Source: Rotaria socialis
Lineage: Eukaryota > Rotifera > Eurotatoria > Philodinida > Philodinidae
Direction of reading: 5' to 3'
DNA length: 64,000 nt
NCBI GenBank assembly: GCA_905331475.1
Contig: CAJNYU010000169.1
Coordinates: forward strand, 1 to 64,000
A program made the translations under genes and the position numbers. Shown one piece after another: positions 13,501 through 23,105 of this stretch (position 1 is its first letter; each line of letters starts with the position of its first letter). The notes beneath the pieces were generated by a model, which saw only the letters and a program-made list of their open reading frames with translations, was not told the origin of the DNA and ran no database searches.

Positions 13501-14462
13501 TTTTATCAGAAAAAATATATCTAAGAATGAAATTATTGTTTCCAGATCAAAAAGATGCTCTCACATCTGGTTCAATTCTTCTTTGTAATATATATTCATA
13601 ATTAGGTGATCATGAAGAAGCAGAGAATATTCGATTGAATCGAATAAAAGAAGTAGGAAAAAAGTTCAAGCAGATTTATCGTGGACTGAAGTGAATGGTG
13701 AGATAGTGGTAAGAAAATTTTCTAATAAAAATCAAATTTCAAAGAAAAGAATTTGTTCACTTTTTTAGCAATTCAAAGCTCATGACCGTTCTCATTCTCG
13801 ATCAAAAGAAATTTATGCTGAAGCTGAACGTATATCATCTGAACTTATTAAACATGGACATAATTATGATTCAAGTTGGATTACTCGTCCGTTACATGAA
13901 AATGAAAAAATGGAATCTATTTTATGTGCTCATAGTGAACGACTTGCAATTGCCTTTAATTTTATTCAAGAAACAAAACCATCGTTTATTCAAATTACAA
14001 AAAATTCTTCGTGTCTGCGGTGACTGTCGTAAGTTATCAGTTATTTTTCTATGATTCTCAGTAGCTTATGTATTTCTTTTTGTGAAACACGATCTGAAAG
14101 GAGTGTTGAAGTATATAGAGGAGAAATTTGAACCCACCCCGGGACAGGGAAATTAAGTAATTAGCTAATTGATTTCTCTGTCACGGTTTGTGATGGTTTG
14201 TGAATTCTCTGCCACAGTCTATGATGGTCTCTACCGACTCCATAGATCAAAATACAGACCGTGGTAGACGGGTTCCAGCAAAGGAGTTCCATCTTGTTTC
14301 ACATTTTAATCCCACAGGGATTGCGCTAACAGCTTTTCTTATTCAGATCAAGCTGCAAAATTAATTGCAAAAATTCGTCAAGTCAATATTGTTGTTCGTG
14401 ATGCTAATTGTATCCATCACTTTTCTACTAATAGAACGTGTTCGTGCCAAGATCATTTTTAA
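10515..14462 (+). pseudogene. PPR-E-DYW protein gene (RNA-editing-factor type), decayed
   Basis: Multi-exon gene for a plant-type pentatricopeptide repeat protein. PPR proteins bind RNA in organelles; the DYW domain is a cytidine deaminase for C-to-U editing. PPR units are clear at 12208-12890 (e.g. YGTTMNEYN, FEEMKRNDINADAIVLIILI) and 12921-13260. An E-type segment (LSWTEVNGEIVQFKAHDRSH) spans an intron near 13690-13770. The DYW domain follows: an HSE zinc/catalytic motif (13931-13939), CGDCH formed across intron 14029-14346, and a C-terminus RTCSCQDHF in place of DYW, stop 14460-14462. Introns such as 13002-13063 and 13402-13461 are about 60 bp. Lesions include stops in the N-terminal exon (10515-10740), frameshifts near 13250, 13660 and 14005, and TAA at 13599-13601. 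DYW-type PPR genes are known in bdelloids and considered horizontally acquired. A MITE interrupts the gene's upstream intronic part. Confidence 0.75.
11564..12111. mobile_element. 548-bp MITE with iterated GGAAAACGTCGAA motifs, 8-bp TSD
   Basis: Flanked by a perfect 8-bp direct repeat GAATAAGT (11556-11563 and 12112-12119). The ends are imperfect inverted repeats: GAAATTGGCGGAAGAGGCAG on the left, and GGGTTTGGTGGAAAAGGCAG as the reverse complement of the right end. Each subterminal region carries several copies of a GGAAAACGTCGAA-like motif in inverted orientation. ORFs on both strands are just this repeat read in frame. The degenerate duplicate at 48.6 kb has the target site without the insertion (GAATGAAT at 48624-48631), which supports transposition. 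No transposase, so non-autonomous; superfamily unknown. Confidence 0.8.
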
Positions 14463-15003
14463 TAGATTTTGTTGTTATATCTTTATATTTACTTTTTTGT
14501 ATGAAAAAATAAAATAAGATACATGATAATATATCTGTTTTTTACTTCAATCAATCAAAATTATCTTTTTTCATCAAAAAAATAACATGATACGTATAGT
14601 CGACATTGATTTTGTAATTCAACAGAAGTTCGATTTCTACTTTGTCTTAAATTTAATGCTTCATCAAATAAATATTCAGTAAGTAGATAGCAACGATGAC
14701 AATATGCATCGAACCGCGCATTCTACAGTATCCAATGGCAAAGCAACCGTTACTCATTAGACAGATACATGGTTTCCTAAAATTATTCTGCAATATCAAT
14801 ACTAACCGTAGTGAATTCGTCGGTTCATTGTCAAAACGCAACCTTTTCCCTCATTCTTTAATTGGATTTTGAATAAGTATGCTTTATTTTAAAAAGAATT
14901 CAATAGGATAAACAAACATTAGAGTGATTCTACATATTCCCTTGTTTCTATCTGCTTGATTTATTAGTTCAACGGATTTACGCGCTAATTTCCTCAAAGA
15001 AGG
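14463..15003. other. Gene-less interval between PPR gene and deiodinase 3' end
   Basis: AT-rich. A 62-codon minus-strand ORF (14653-14841) has no recognisable motif. Both flanking genes point into this interval, so it probably holds two 3' UTRs. Confidence 0.4.
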
Positions 15004-15075
15004 CAACATATTGAAATCAAACTGTGAACATTCACAAATGTGATTTTATCACACAGTCGTCATAAATTCATGTTG
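15004..15075 (-). promoter_or_regulatory. SECIS element (selenocysteine insertion)
   Basis: Read on the minus strand. A 7-bp helix I (CAACATG with TATGTTG) is followed by an internal loop of about 5 bases per side. The non-Watson-Crick quartet is ATGA (15063-15060) opposite TGAT (15019-15016). Directly above it, GACTGTG pairs with CACAGTT (7 bp, one G-U). An unpaired AAAA lies 11 bases after the quartet, followed by a small apical stem TCACA-TT-TGTGA, as in form 2 SECIS. It lies about 95 bases downstream of the deiodinase stop codon, the expected 3' UTR position. The fold was worked out by hand. Confidence 0.8.
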
Positions 15076-15168
15076 AATTTCATTGTTGAAGGCCGTCGAG
15101 TTAATGAATAAGCAGAAACAAGAAAAGGAACGAAGAAAAAGAAGAACACAGGCGATGAATACGAGGAT

Positions 15169-16643
15169 TTAGGCAATGGGACGATACGATTGATAATAAT
15201 TGTCAATCCACTGATTGAGTTCATCGATGTGATAGCTAAAAGTATCATTGTCAGGCTCTGCTTTTAAAACGAGTATTCCATTGTGAATAATGTAGAAGCG
15301 GAATGGCCAGGATCCATATGTCAGATGGAAAGTGTTGTTCATACTATCTACAAGCATGGGCATTTCAAATTTGCAATCCTTCTGACATTCACGGGCGTTG
15401 ACCAGGCGTTGTTCGAGTGTAATTGGTTGGTCTACGCGTGATATTATTTTACCCATAGGCCATTCATCGCGGGCATGTGCCTCGACAATATAAATCACCA
15501 AGAAACACAGACCATTGGGCGCATGCGAGCGAAATAGCGCGCTAGATCAAATGAATAATAAGTATAAGATTTAATCGAATCAGCAATATTTACTTAATTC
15601 GCTCGGCAGACGCCCGAAATGGAGGTCAGCTAGTTGAGCCAGCCAAAATGACTAATGGCTGACCAGCTGTGATTTGTGAGAAAAGATTCCTGGACTGACC
15701 TTCAGTGGTATACAAATCGACGTCACGCGCACACTGGCCTTGACTGATCAGACCTTGTGTGATCTTGTTGTGCTTAACTAGAAATAAATCAACGGAGATA
15801 TTTAATTGTAACATAGAAAAGTTGTAGTATTCAAGATTGAGCCATTGATTTGTACTTGAAAATCTCTACTGACTGTGTTAATAGTAAGAATAAAATATAG
15901 CTTTTATTTCGAAAACGTTTTTCTGAAAAGCAGATTAACTTCAGAGCAACGAAGCGTCTTTTTATGTTTCTGTTCCTCTCTTTGACTCACCGTAGTAAGC
16001 TGATTTCACGACTGGATCATCTGGAAAACGGTGAAAAGCAGTTCGCAGAGCATTGACATCATGATATCCAAAATGTTCCACGACATGTTGTTGGATGAGA
16101 TCGAGCACATGACTTCAATTTCATAGCAAAAGTAAATTTAGAGTACGAGATTATGTGCAGAAGTAGAGCTAACCTCAACGAAGCTTCATCGTTGTGATAA
16201 AAGTCCATTAGTTCTTGAATCGGCTCGGATAGTCGGATGCTTGTTTCATAAGTAATCATTTCGCGTACGGTCTCGATTGGAGGGAATTCAGTCGATGTTT
16301 TGATTTTATCAAAGCCCATACGACCTGATGTTGGAAAAAACATCTTGCATCTGGCTCGGGAAAAGTCCTGTAAAAAGTGATAGGAGGAGCCATTGTGATT
16401 GTCGTTTAACAAATTCGGTGGTGAAAAGGGTGAAAGTTTTACCTTATGTTGTTTATTATTAATTGGCGGAGCCTTCACTTGGGCTGCAATGGCATCTGCT
16501 GTTTGCTGCTCAATGGTGGCTTGTGCTTGACTCGCATCATTTTGTTTGTCTTGGTGTCGAACATTTTTCGAGCCTTTCAAACGTTGAAAAAAACGCGAAA
16601 AAACGTTCTGGTGGCCTTTCGAAGGTGATTGACTGCTAGCCAT
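15169..16643 (-). CDS. Iodothyronine-deiodinase-like selenoprotein, four exons
   Basis: Exons: 16643-16174, 15991-16112, 15594-15777, 15169-15541. Introns are 61, 213 and 52 bp, all GT..AG. Joined length is 383 codons, in frame, if the TGA at 15628-15626 is read as selenocysteine. That codon, Sec248, sits in the context LAGSTS-U-PPFRAS, matching the thioredoxin-like active site of deiodinases, which remove iodine from thyroid-hormone-like iodotyrosyl compounds. Downstream family features are YIVEAHARDEWPMG (the usual EEAH-SDGW motif) and the PFRFYIIHNG segment. A SECIS element follows in the 3' UTR. The protein is longer than vertebrate deiodinases (~250-280 aa), with a Gln/Lys-rich N-terminal extension and no obvious membrane anchor. 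All frames and splices look intact, so probably functional; the real substrate in a rotifer is unknown. Confidence 0.85.
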
Positions 16644-16661
16644 TCACAGAACTTACATTCT

Positions 16662-17024
16662 TCAATTTGTGAAGTAGACGTAGGCAACGCTAACACACTT
16701 TATATAAGAAAACGCAGAGCATTGGAAGCAGGTAAAGTACAAATAAGAAGCGAGCAGAATCATAATGTCTGATTTCACCATCAAGCAACAATAGCCGTCA
16801 TCCTTGCATTCAATCAAGAAAACATTATAGAAACAGAGCGGTGACTCATTGGCGCATGACTTGGAGTTGTCTTTTGTACAGTAGACTTCATGATTCTCTT
16901 GTTTTGCTCTACGCAACTTTCTACGTTCAGCAAATTTCATGTCACGTATGACTTTTAGTTGGTCATACGAAATAATTATTACGAGATTGCTGTATGAACC
17001 AAGAAAAAGTTTCAAAATAATCAT
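16662..17024 (-). CDS. Short membrane-protein-like ORF, unrecognised
   Basis: 120 codons on the same strand and just upstream of the deiodinase. It has a hydrophobic N-terminus, a basic stretch (FAERRKLRRAKQ), a Cys-containing middle (CTKDNSKSCANESPLC) and a second hydrophobic segment (DIMILLASYLYFTCF). It could be a separate small membrane protein or an upstream exon. Stops between it and the deiodinase ATG rule out simple readthrough. The family is unknown. Confidence 0.3.
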   Translation of the reverse strand: MIILKLFLGSYSNLVIIISYDQLKVIRDMKFAERRKLRRAKQENHEVYCTKDNSKSCANESPLCFYNVFLIECKDDGYCCLMVKSDIMILLASYLYFTCFQCSAFSYIKCVSVAYVYFTN

Positions 17025-17137
17025 ATTCAGTGCACGCTAACCACGCATCTAAATCATCCGTATATGAGCGACACCACACTTAAATGAAGCAACATCCATA
17101 TGTGACGTAAGCGAATACTGATCGAAAGTATGTTTTG

Positions 17138-17202
17138 AGGGTGTGGCTGGATAGGAGTATGTGTTACTATCGGCTAGTTCAGTAATGTGACACACTCACA
17201 CC
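17138..17202. repeat. TGTGGG inverted-repeat element, copy 4
   Basis: Left arm GAGGGTGTGG and right arm CACACTCACACC are separated by about 40 bases. The rest of 17025-17948 shows no supportable gene. Confidence 0.5.
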
Positions 17203-17948
17203 TACAGTCAATACCTATCGAGAGGCAATTTTGTGCAATGAAGTGATGAGGAGCTATCGATGGAAGAATAAACTACACTTTTAAACACGCCAATATTACT
17301 TATAGGCTGTATTCACCAAAACATCTTAAGAATATGGAGACTTTTGCCGTAGCTATGTAAAGTATTAATAGCTTTATCCCAAGGTTTTTTAAGAAAGGAA
17401 GGAAGACGCTCAAATAGTAACGTAAAATCTTCTTGAAGTAGTGTCTTACAAATGTAAGTCCATCTTTCAATCTTTCATAGTTAGCTTCAAAACGGTATCC
17501 CTGTACTTACATGAAGAATAGTGTTTACAAAGTTTTGATGACATGGTTGTAAATATGGATTAGAGGTAAAACTGCACACATTGACATTCAGTAATTTGAT
17601 ACTGAAAATATATTAAGGAGACCTAGAGCACATTTTAAATTGTATTCAACATCTATATGTTTAAATACGTCTCACATACAAACTAGAATCTATTTTCTTC
17701 CAAACAAAGAAAAGAACAAGTATGTTTTAAGTGTGTATATCTATTCTCCATTCGCAAATAACCTGTAGGTACTCACTGTTTTTTCACTCCACACGATAAA
17801 TAGAGAGTAATTTTTTCGTATATTTTCTATAAAGCAATTATTGCTTATATAAAAGCAGTAGATACCACTTGAATAAAGGCATAATTGCAATACAATTTTT
17901 TCAACTGACACGCATATTCGTATCCTTTCGATAATCGACATCAGAAAA

Positions 17949-18341
17949 ATGCATAACATCAAGACTGTGATTTACTTTATGTGCATCTTAACATTTTTAG
18001 CTGTGCATTGCAATGCACTAATAGGAAAAAAATCTGGTCAACCTGCCAAGAAAGGTGGCTGTACTCGTCTTGGTGAAGTTTGTACTACCAGTTCCGATTG
18101 TTGTGGTCATGATGATCCTGAGAGTGGCCATTGTGTTGTTTGTTATAGTTTTTGGGCTAGTCTCACTGGTAGAGGTCATGAAAAGTGTGGTTGTAGTTAT
18201 GGCTCTGTTACTGTTGATCCGGAAACACATCGTGTCATCAGTAATGTTTGCAATGGTCCCGATCGATCTAGTAATAGTGTTTGTCGTACACGTGTTGCTC
18301 CTCCTGGTGATCGTTATTATCTTGGCAACAAGATCTTTTGA
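17949..18341 (+). CDS. Secreted cysteine-rich protein, knottin-like spacing
   Basis: 130 codons. A clear signal peptide ends near residue 23 (VHCNA). The mature part holds ten cysteines. The first block has C-x6-C-x5-C-C spacing (CTRLGEVCTTSSDCC), followed by further Cys at GHC, VVC, EKC-GC, NVC and SVC. The C-x6-C-x5-CC start is the pattern of inhibitor-cystine-knot domains, which occur in antimicrobial, protease-inhibitor and venom-type peptides. The second half does not match that fold clearly. Upstream is AT-rich without an obvious competing start. Secretion is well supported; function is not. Confidence 0.65.
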   Translation: MHNIKTVIYFMCILTFLAVHCNALIGKKSGQPAKKGGCTRLGEVCTTSSDCCGHDDPESGHCVVCYSFWASLTGRGHEKCGCSYGSVTVDPETHRVISNVCNGPDRSSNSVCRTRVAPPGDRYYLGNKIF

Positions 18342-18551
18342 GAACCGTGAGAAAAAGCTAAGTGCTTTACATGCATGTAAAATTCAATCAACTCATTAAT
18401 TATCACCAAAACTATTGAATACTATCAATTTTTTAGCGTATTCTCCGTTTATTTTTCTTTTTTCTTTTATTAAAAAATAAACGCATTGGAATTATACTGT
18501 CTAGTTGCTCGAGAGTATTACCATACATGCTGAATCATTGATGGTAACACT

Positions 18552-19530
18552 GGTAACCGTCTAAAATGTCCCCAAAAAAATGTCCTTTCAAAAATGTCCC
18601 CGAGAAATGGTCCTTAGAAATATTGTCCTCCGAAAAAATGTCTTTCATTTTTTAAGATGTGCTTTCTGTAAAACATGAACAACTCTTATTCATGAAAGCA
18701 ATCATGTGATATAATTAGTAAAACGAATAAAACTAATTTATTTTCCACTTGCGATAAAAAAAGAAAGTCTGTTTATCAACTCTTGTGGATCAATTTGTTT
18801 TTTGTCGAATCGTTCATAATTCTTTCATACGTGGTTCACCGATTTTTGACTTGGGTCGCTTTACACGATGTTTTATTCAGCAATTAATCTGAAAAATGAC
18901 GTCATGAGCAGTAATTGTTCCAGAAAATCTCATAAATGTATCATCAGAATTTGTATGCAAAATTACATTACAACTTCGGTTGTACATCGCCAAAATTTTA
19001 GTTTTCCTTCGATTAAAATTTTAAAATTGTAAATTATAACCATTAACAATTAACATAATTACATTTTCCTTTATTCGAGTATGCTTTTGTAATAGTTATT
19101 TCAGTTGGACTTGGCTGTCAAAAAGAATTTTCAAGTGATTGAGATGGCGATAAACATTCAGTTTCATCAATAGCTGCCAACTTATTAGATCCCATCAAAA
19201 ATGTCTTTTTACAATTACGGAAAAATATTACGCAAAACAACGAATGACATTTAAACGATATATTTTCTCGTCTTTATTGAATCACTGATACGGTAGTCGC
19301 GTCCTCTACAATAGACAATAAAAATGTGCACCGATATATTTCTTTCTTGAAGGGGTCATCTATATTTCACCAACACACAGTTCAACAACTAAAATTAAAG
19401 AAAAAGGAATATTTTTATAGCAAGGGACATTTTTTCAAGGACAAAATATCGGAGGACATTTTTTCTGAGGACGAAAAACGAGGGACATTTCTGAAAGGAC
19501 AATTTTTTGGGGACATTTTAGACCGTATTC
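18552..19530. mobile_element. 979-bp MITE with iterated GGACATTTT motifs, 8-bp TSD
   Basis: Flanked by a perfect 8-bp direct repeat GTAACACT (18544-18551 and 19531-19538). Terminal inverted repeats read GGTAACCGTCTAAAATGTCC at the left and GAATACGGTCTAAAATGTCC as the reverse complement of the right end. The outer ~100 bases on each side carry about five spaced copies of a TGTCC/GGACA motif. The AT-rich centre has no transposase ORF. Superfamily uncertain; TSD length is compatible with hAT, P or Merlin. Confidence 0.8.
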
Positions 19531-19741
19531 GTAACACTCATCGTCATCAGAATTTCATAACGCCTCATCTCGTTGATTCTTATACGTGCAATATGCGAGT
19601 TTTTAGAGTATTTCTCTCATGATATTGGCAAAAGTTTTGACGTTCGAAGTATATCCAGCTTCTCTGATACTATGAGAATTATATTGAATATGATTAGATC
19701 CTGTCGAGTGTATAAATTTATTTTTGTATCATTACCACTGA

Positions 19742-19790
19742 GGTATGGGTGTGAGCATATAGTTTTTCTCTTTACCCATACCCACGCCCT
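19742..19790. repeat. TGTGGG inverted-repeat element, copy 5
   Basis: Left arm GGTATGGGTGTGAGC and right arm ACCCATACCCACGCCC are about 20 bases apart. Confidence 0.6.
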
Positions 19791-20335
19791 TATGTTCATG
19801 ACATTATGTCAGCAGCAGTTATTTCAATTATTCTTTCTATTATCAATATTTAATTGTTTCGTGATCGCCTTAAAAGATTGATGAGAAACAATTTCGTTTC
19901 GTTAAGTCCAGACCATTACGATAATATAAAAGCAAGTCAACTTGTAAATAGACGCCCAGAGAAAGTTTTCAAATTATAATAGCAAAAATCTAAAAGACTC
20001 GTAGTCGAGCTTTCAATTTTCATGATGAATGGAAAATAAAACTTAAAATTTGATAAACAAAAACATGTTAGACAGAATATTATAGACGAAATTATATCTA
20101 AAGCTGTTAATTTCTGAAGTTATCACTTTTCCTCCTTCCAAAACTCAACAATGGCAGTTTGATACAATATGTACTTGTAAAGTCTATTAGCCACTAGAAA
20201 AATGATCTTAACAAGTTTTTTTCCAAAGCCTATTTCAATCAAATACGCAAAGGTATTGTTAATTCGAGGCGTTAACTGCTAAAAACATCATCAGAAACAT
20301 CTTTGGGTATTTATTTAAATGGCCGATGCGCGTTG

Positions 20336-21526
20336 GGATGTGCATTTTGCTGGGTGTAGGTTCCGGTTGAGACATGTGAACAGTGTTTTATCTAGGTTTT
20401 ATTTTTCGGGTGGGCGGTTGAAATTTTTGGAGGGGCTGCTGGCTAGAAAATTTGTTATCATATAGTAACGGGTGGCCCTTAAAGAATGGTCGTCTCATTA
20501 TTTACTCAATATCGTTTTTGCTCTTCATTGATTTGAACTGAACATTTTCCCAAAAGATTGAGCATTCAATTCTCTACAAACTCATGTGTAAAAGATTTTT
20601 TAAAACTACAAAACGGCTAAGTACTAAAACGAAGAAAAAAGGTCGAAAAATCTCCAACTTTCAAGCTCAACATATATTAACATTTATAGTATGTTTCGAC
20701 AATTTAAACGCAGGCTTAAGTTACGGGATAAACATTATCTGGTATTTTCAAGTACGCTCTTTTCGATGTATTTGAAAAACGTTTCTTTAAAAGTGGTAAT
20801 CGCCTATTAAATCGATATTTTCTGAAAACTCGTCCATAACGCCTTAATTTCGGTTTACAAGAAAGTCTACTGCAAACGAAACTTTTCATCACTCGAACAA
20901 GTGTACAGGAGTGTAGTCGAGTATGTTGCCTTTCAAGGAAAAAAATCGTCAAAAAATAACACTTTTTAAGTGAATGGCATGCGCTTTAGTGCAAGCATCA
21001 ACAATATGGCATAGCAGTTATGTTTTTTAGAACAAGCAAAAGAACTGATGCAGAATTTTTTACTCATTTTGTAATGAAACAAAATTCGAAGACATGAATC
21101 TTGCCCAAAATCTAATGCTCTTTAACATGGTAGAATGAGTTTTTTGTAGATCCTCACATGGAACGCAAATTTTCAAAAAAAAAGCGGATTTAATGCTTGA
21201 AAGTTGGAGATTCTTCGACCTTTTTTCTTCGTTTTAGTACTTAGCCGTTTTGTAGTTTTAAAAAATCTTTTACACATGAGTTTGTAGAGAATTGAATGCT
21301 CAATCTTTTGGGAAAATGTTCAGTTCAAATCAATGAAGAGCAAAAACGATATTGAGTAAATAATGAGACCACCATTCTTTAAGGGTCACCCGTTACTTTT
21401 ATGAAATCAACTGTTTATTTTCGGGTGGGCAAATCAAAATTTCGGGCGGGCGGCGCCCACCCTGCCCATACGGTAGATAAATCACTGCATGTGAAACAAA
21501 TCACATACTTCATCTACACCCACACC
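20336..21526. repeat. TGTGGG inverted-repeat element split by a hAT-like insertion, copy 6
   Basis: The left half (GGGATGTG..CTGGGTGTAGG, 20336-20361) and the right arm CTACACCCACACC (21514-21526) are separated only by the transposon at 20381-21487 and its duplicated target. Removing the insertion leaves an element of about 76 bases of normal form. Confidence 0.6.
20381..21487. mobile_element. 1.1-kb non-autonomous hAT-like element with long inverted repeats
   Basis: Flanked by the perfect 8-bp duplication CATGTGAA (20373-20380 and 21488-21495). The ends begin CAGTG-TTTATCTA (left CAGTGTTTTATCTA; right, reverse-complemented, CAGTGATTTATCTA), as in hAT transposons. The inverted repeats are about 290 bp long (20381-20671 against 21194-21487) and near-identical over their inner ~200 bp, giving a fold-back structure. 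The ~520-bp centre has only a short Arg-rich ORF (20716-20952, -) and no transposase. Confidence 0.85.
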
Positions 21527-21756
21527 TTGTATCTTTTAAAACAATCGAAGAAAATGTAGAAACCAGAAAAGGGCAGAGAGGATAGGAGAGAACGAAACTA
21601 ACTAATGAAGAGTGTGATACAATAATGACGATATTTTATGAAAGTCTGATTCTCAACGTTGTGTTTTTCTGCCAGGTGTCTCCAAGAAGCAAATTAGGCG
21701 ATGAGTTATCATAGATACATTATATCAACTTCACCTGCCTGGCTTTTCCCTTTTAA

Positions 21757-21966
21757 TTAACAACGACCACGACTAACAGCATGACAATCAAAACCACTCC
21801 AATCACCAAGTTGAGAAACCCGAGAACAACAATCAGGAAAATTGGGATGATCACACGTTTGACGTTGACTGATAAAATGATGGAGAAGGTCCTTGCCAAT
21901 CGCATGCTGAAACGTTGCGCTTTGTGCCATGCAGACTACCGCCAGTAGCACCAAGAAGACGGTCAA
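21757..21966 (-). CDS. Small secreted Cys-containing peptide
   Basis: 69 codons with a strong signal peptide (MTVFLVLLAVVCMAQSA), a short mature region with FPDCC and three further Cys, and a TAA stop. Its start is about 20 bases from the first recognisable codon of the receptor remnant on the opposite strand. No family recognised. The signal peptide and codon pattern support a real gene. Confidence 0.5.
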   Translation of the reverse strand: MTVFLVLLAVVCMAQSATFQHAIGKDLLHHFISQRQTCDHPNFPDCCSRVSQLGDWSGFDCHAVSRGRC

Positions 21967-21983
21967 ATAAATTAATTGGCTGA

Positions 21984-23105
21984 CCTTTTGCCATATGTGT
22001 CTATGTGATGATTATGGATCGCAACGCTCAGCAAATTGTTTTGAATTTAATCATAATATGAAATTTGATTGTTCAAGTCAAAGTGTCTGCGAAAATGAAG
22101 GGCAATGCTTTCAAGACTCTTCAGATTGTTCAAAAAACTCAACATACACTTGTCAACCGCGCTTTTATGGATCACGATGCCAATTTAGTTCAAATGGATT
22201 TGTTCTATCACTTGATACTATCATTGGTTATCATAACCAGCCACATACAAATATTATCCATCAACCAATAATTATAAAAATTACTGTAGCATTAACTGTG
22301 ATTTTTATGGTAATAGGATTAATCAATGATTTGTTAACTTTCATTACATTTAATAATAAATCTATGTGCCAAACTAGCTGTGGCTTTTATTTATTAATCT
22401 CATCAAATGTTACTTTTTTCATAACGCTTATATTTTCATTGAAGTTTTGGATACTTCTTCTTGTACAAATGGCAGTTATATGAAATCGATTATTTTTACG
22501 AATTCAACGTTTATCTCTTGATTTTCTTTTAGGAGTTTGTATTAACATGAATCAATGGTTAAATGCGGCTGCTGCTATCGAGAGAGCAATTACAATAAAA
22601 AAGAGTATTAATTCAGTGCAAAAAAAGCAAGCAAATGTCGAAAATATTTACTATTGTTCTTCTAATTTTTACTATTAGTACTAATATCTATTATCCTATT
22701 TATCGACGGTTACTCGATGAAGATGATAAACGAATATGGTCTATTGCATTGTATACATCGAATTTACGATTATTCAATTATATTATTCATACATTTCACT
22801 TTTTGGCTCCATTTGTCATTAATCTTATATCAGCTATTGTTCTCATAACAAAAAGATCGCGCCAGAAGTCAAATGTTCATGCTAGTCAAACTTTCATAGA
22901 AACTTTTAAAAAAATTAAAGAGAATAGCCATTTATTAACTGCACCTGTTGTAGTAGTGATTCTTGGAATACCACGTTTAATTATTGTATTTTTATCAAAA
23001 TGTATGAGATCAACAAGTGATGCATGGCTATTTCTTATTATATATTTTATTTATTCCATCTATGTTGACGTTTTCTATATTTATACTACCATCAAAATTT
23101 TATAA
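21984..23105 (+). pseudogene. EGF-domain plus seven-TM receptor remnant
   Basis: An EGF-like module opens the remnant: CLCDDYG followed by CENEGQCFQDSSDC..C..RFYGSRC. Hydrophobic helices of a rhodopsin-like receptor follow (ITVALTVIFMVIGLINDLLT, FYLLISSNVTFFITLIF), then INMNQWLNAAAAIERAI and helices to 23105. This EGF-7TM arrangement is common in bdelloid genomes; ligands are unknown. TGA at 22481-22483 interrupts the frame between helices 3 and 4, and a frameshift in an A-run near 22620-22635 moves the rest to another frame. No N-terminal start or signal peptide was found upstream. Truncated and broken, so a pseudogene. Confidence 0.65.

Noticed and set aside
18055..18399. 114-codon Val/Leu-rich plus-strand ORF
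   Set aside because: Alternate frame of the cysteine-rich secreted protein gene; low-complexity translation.
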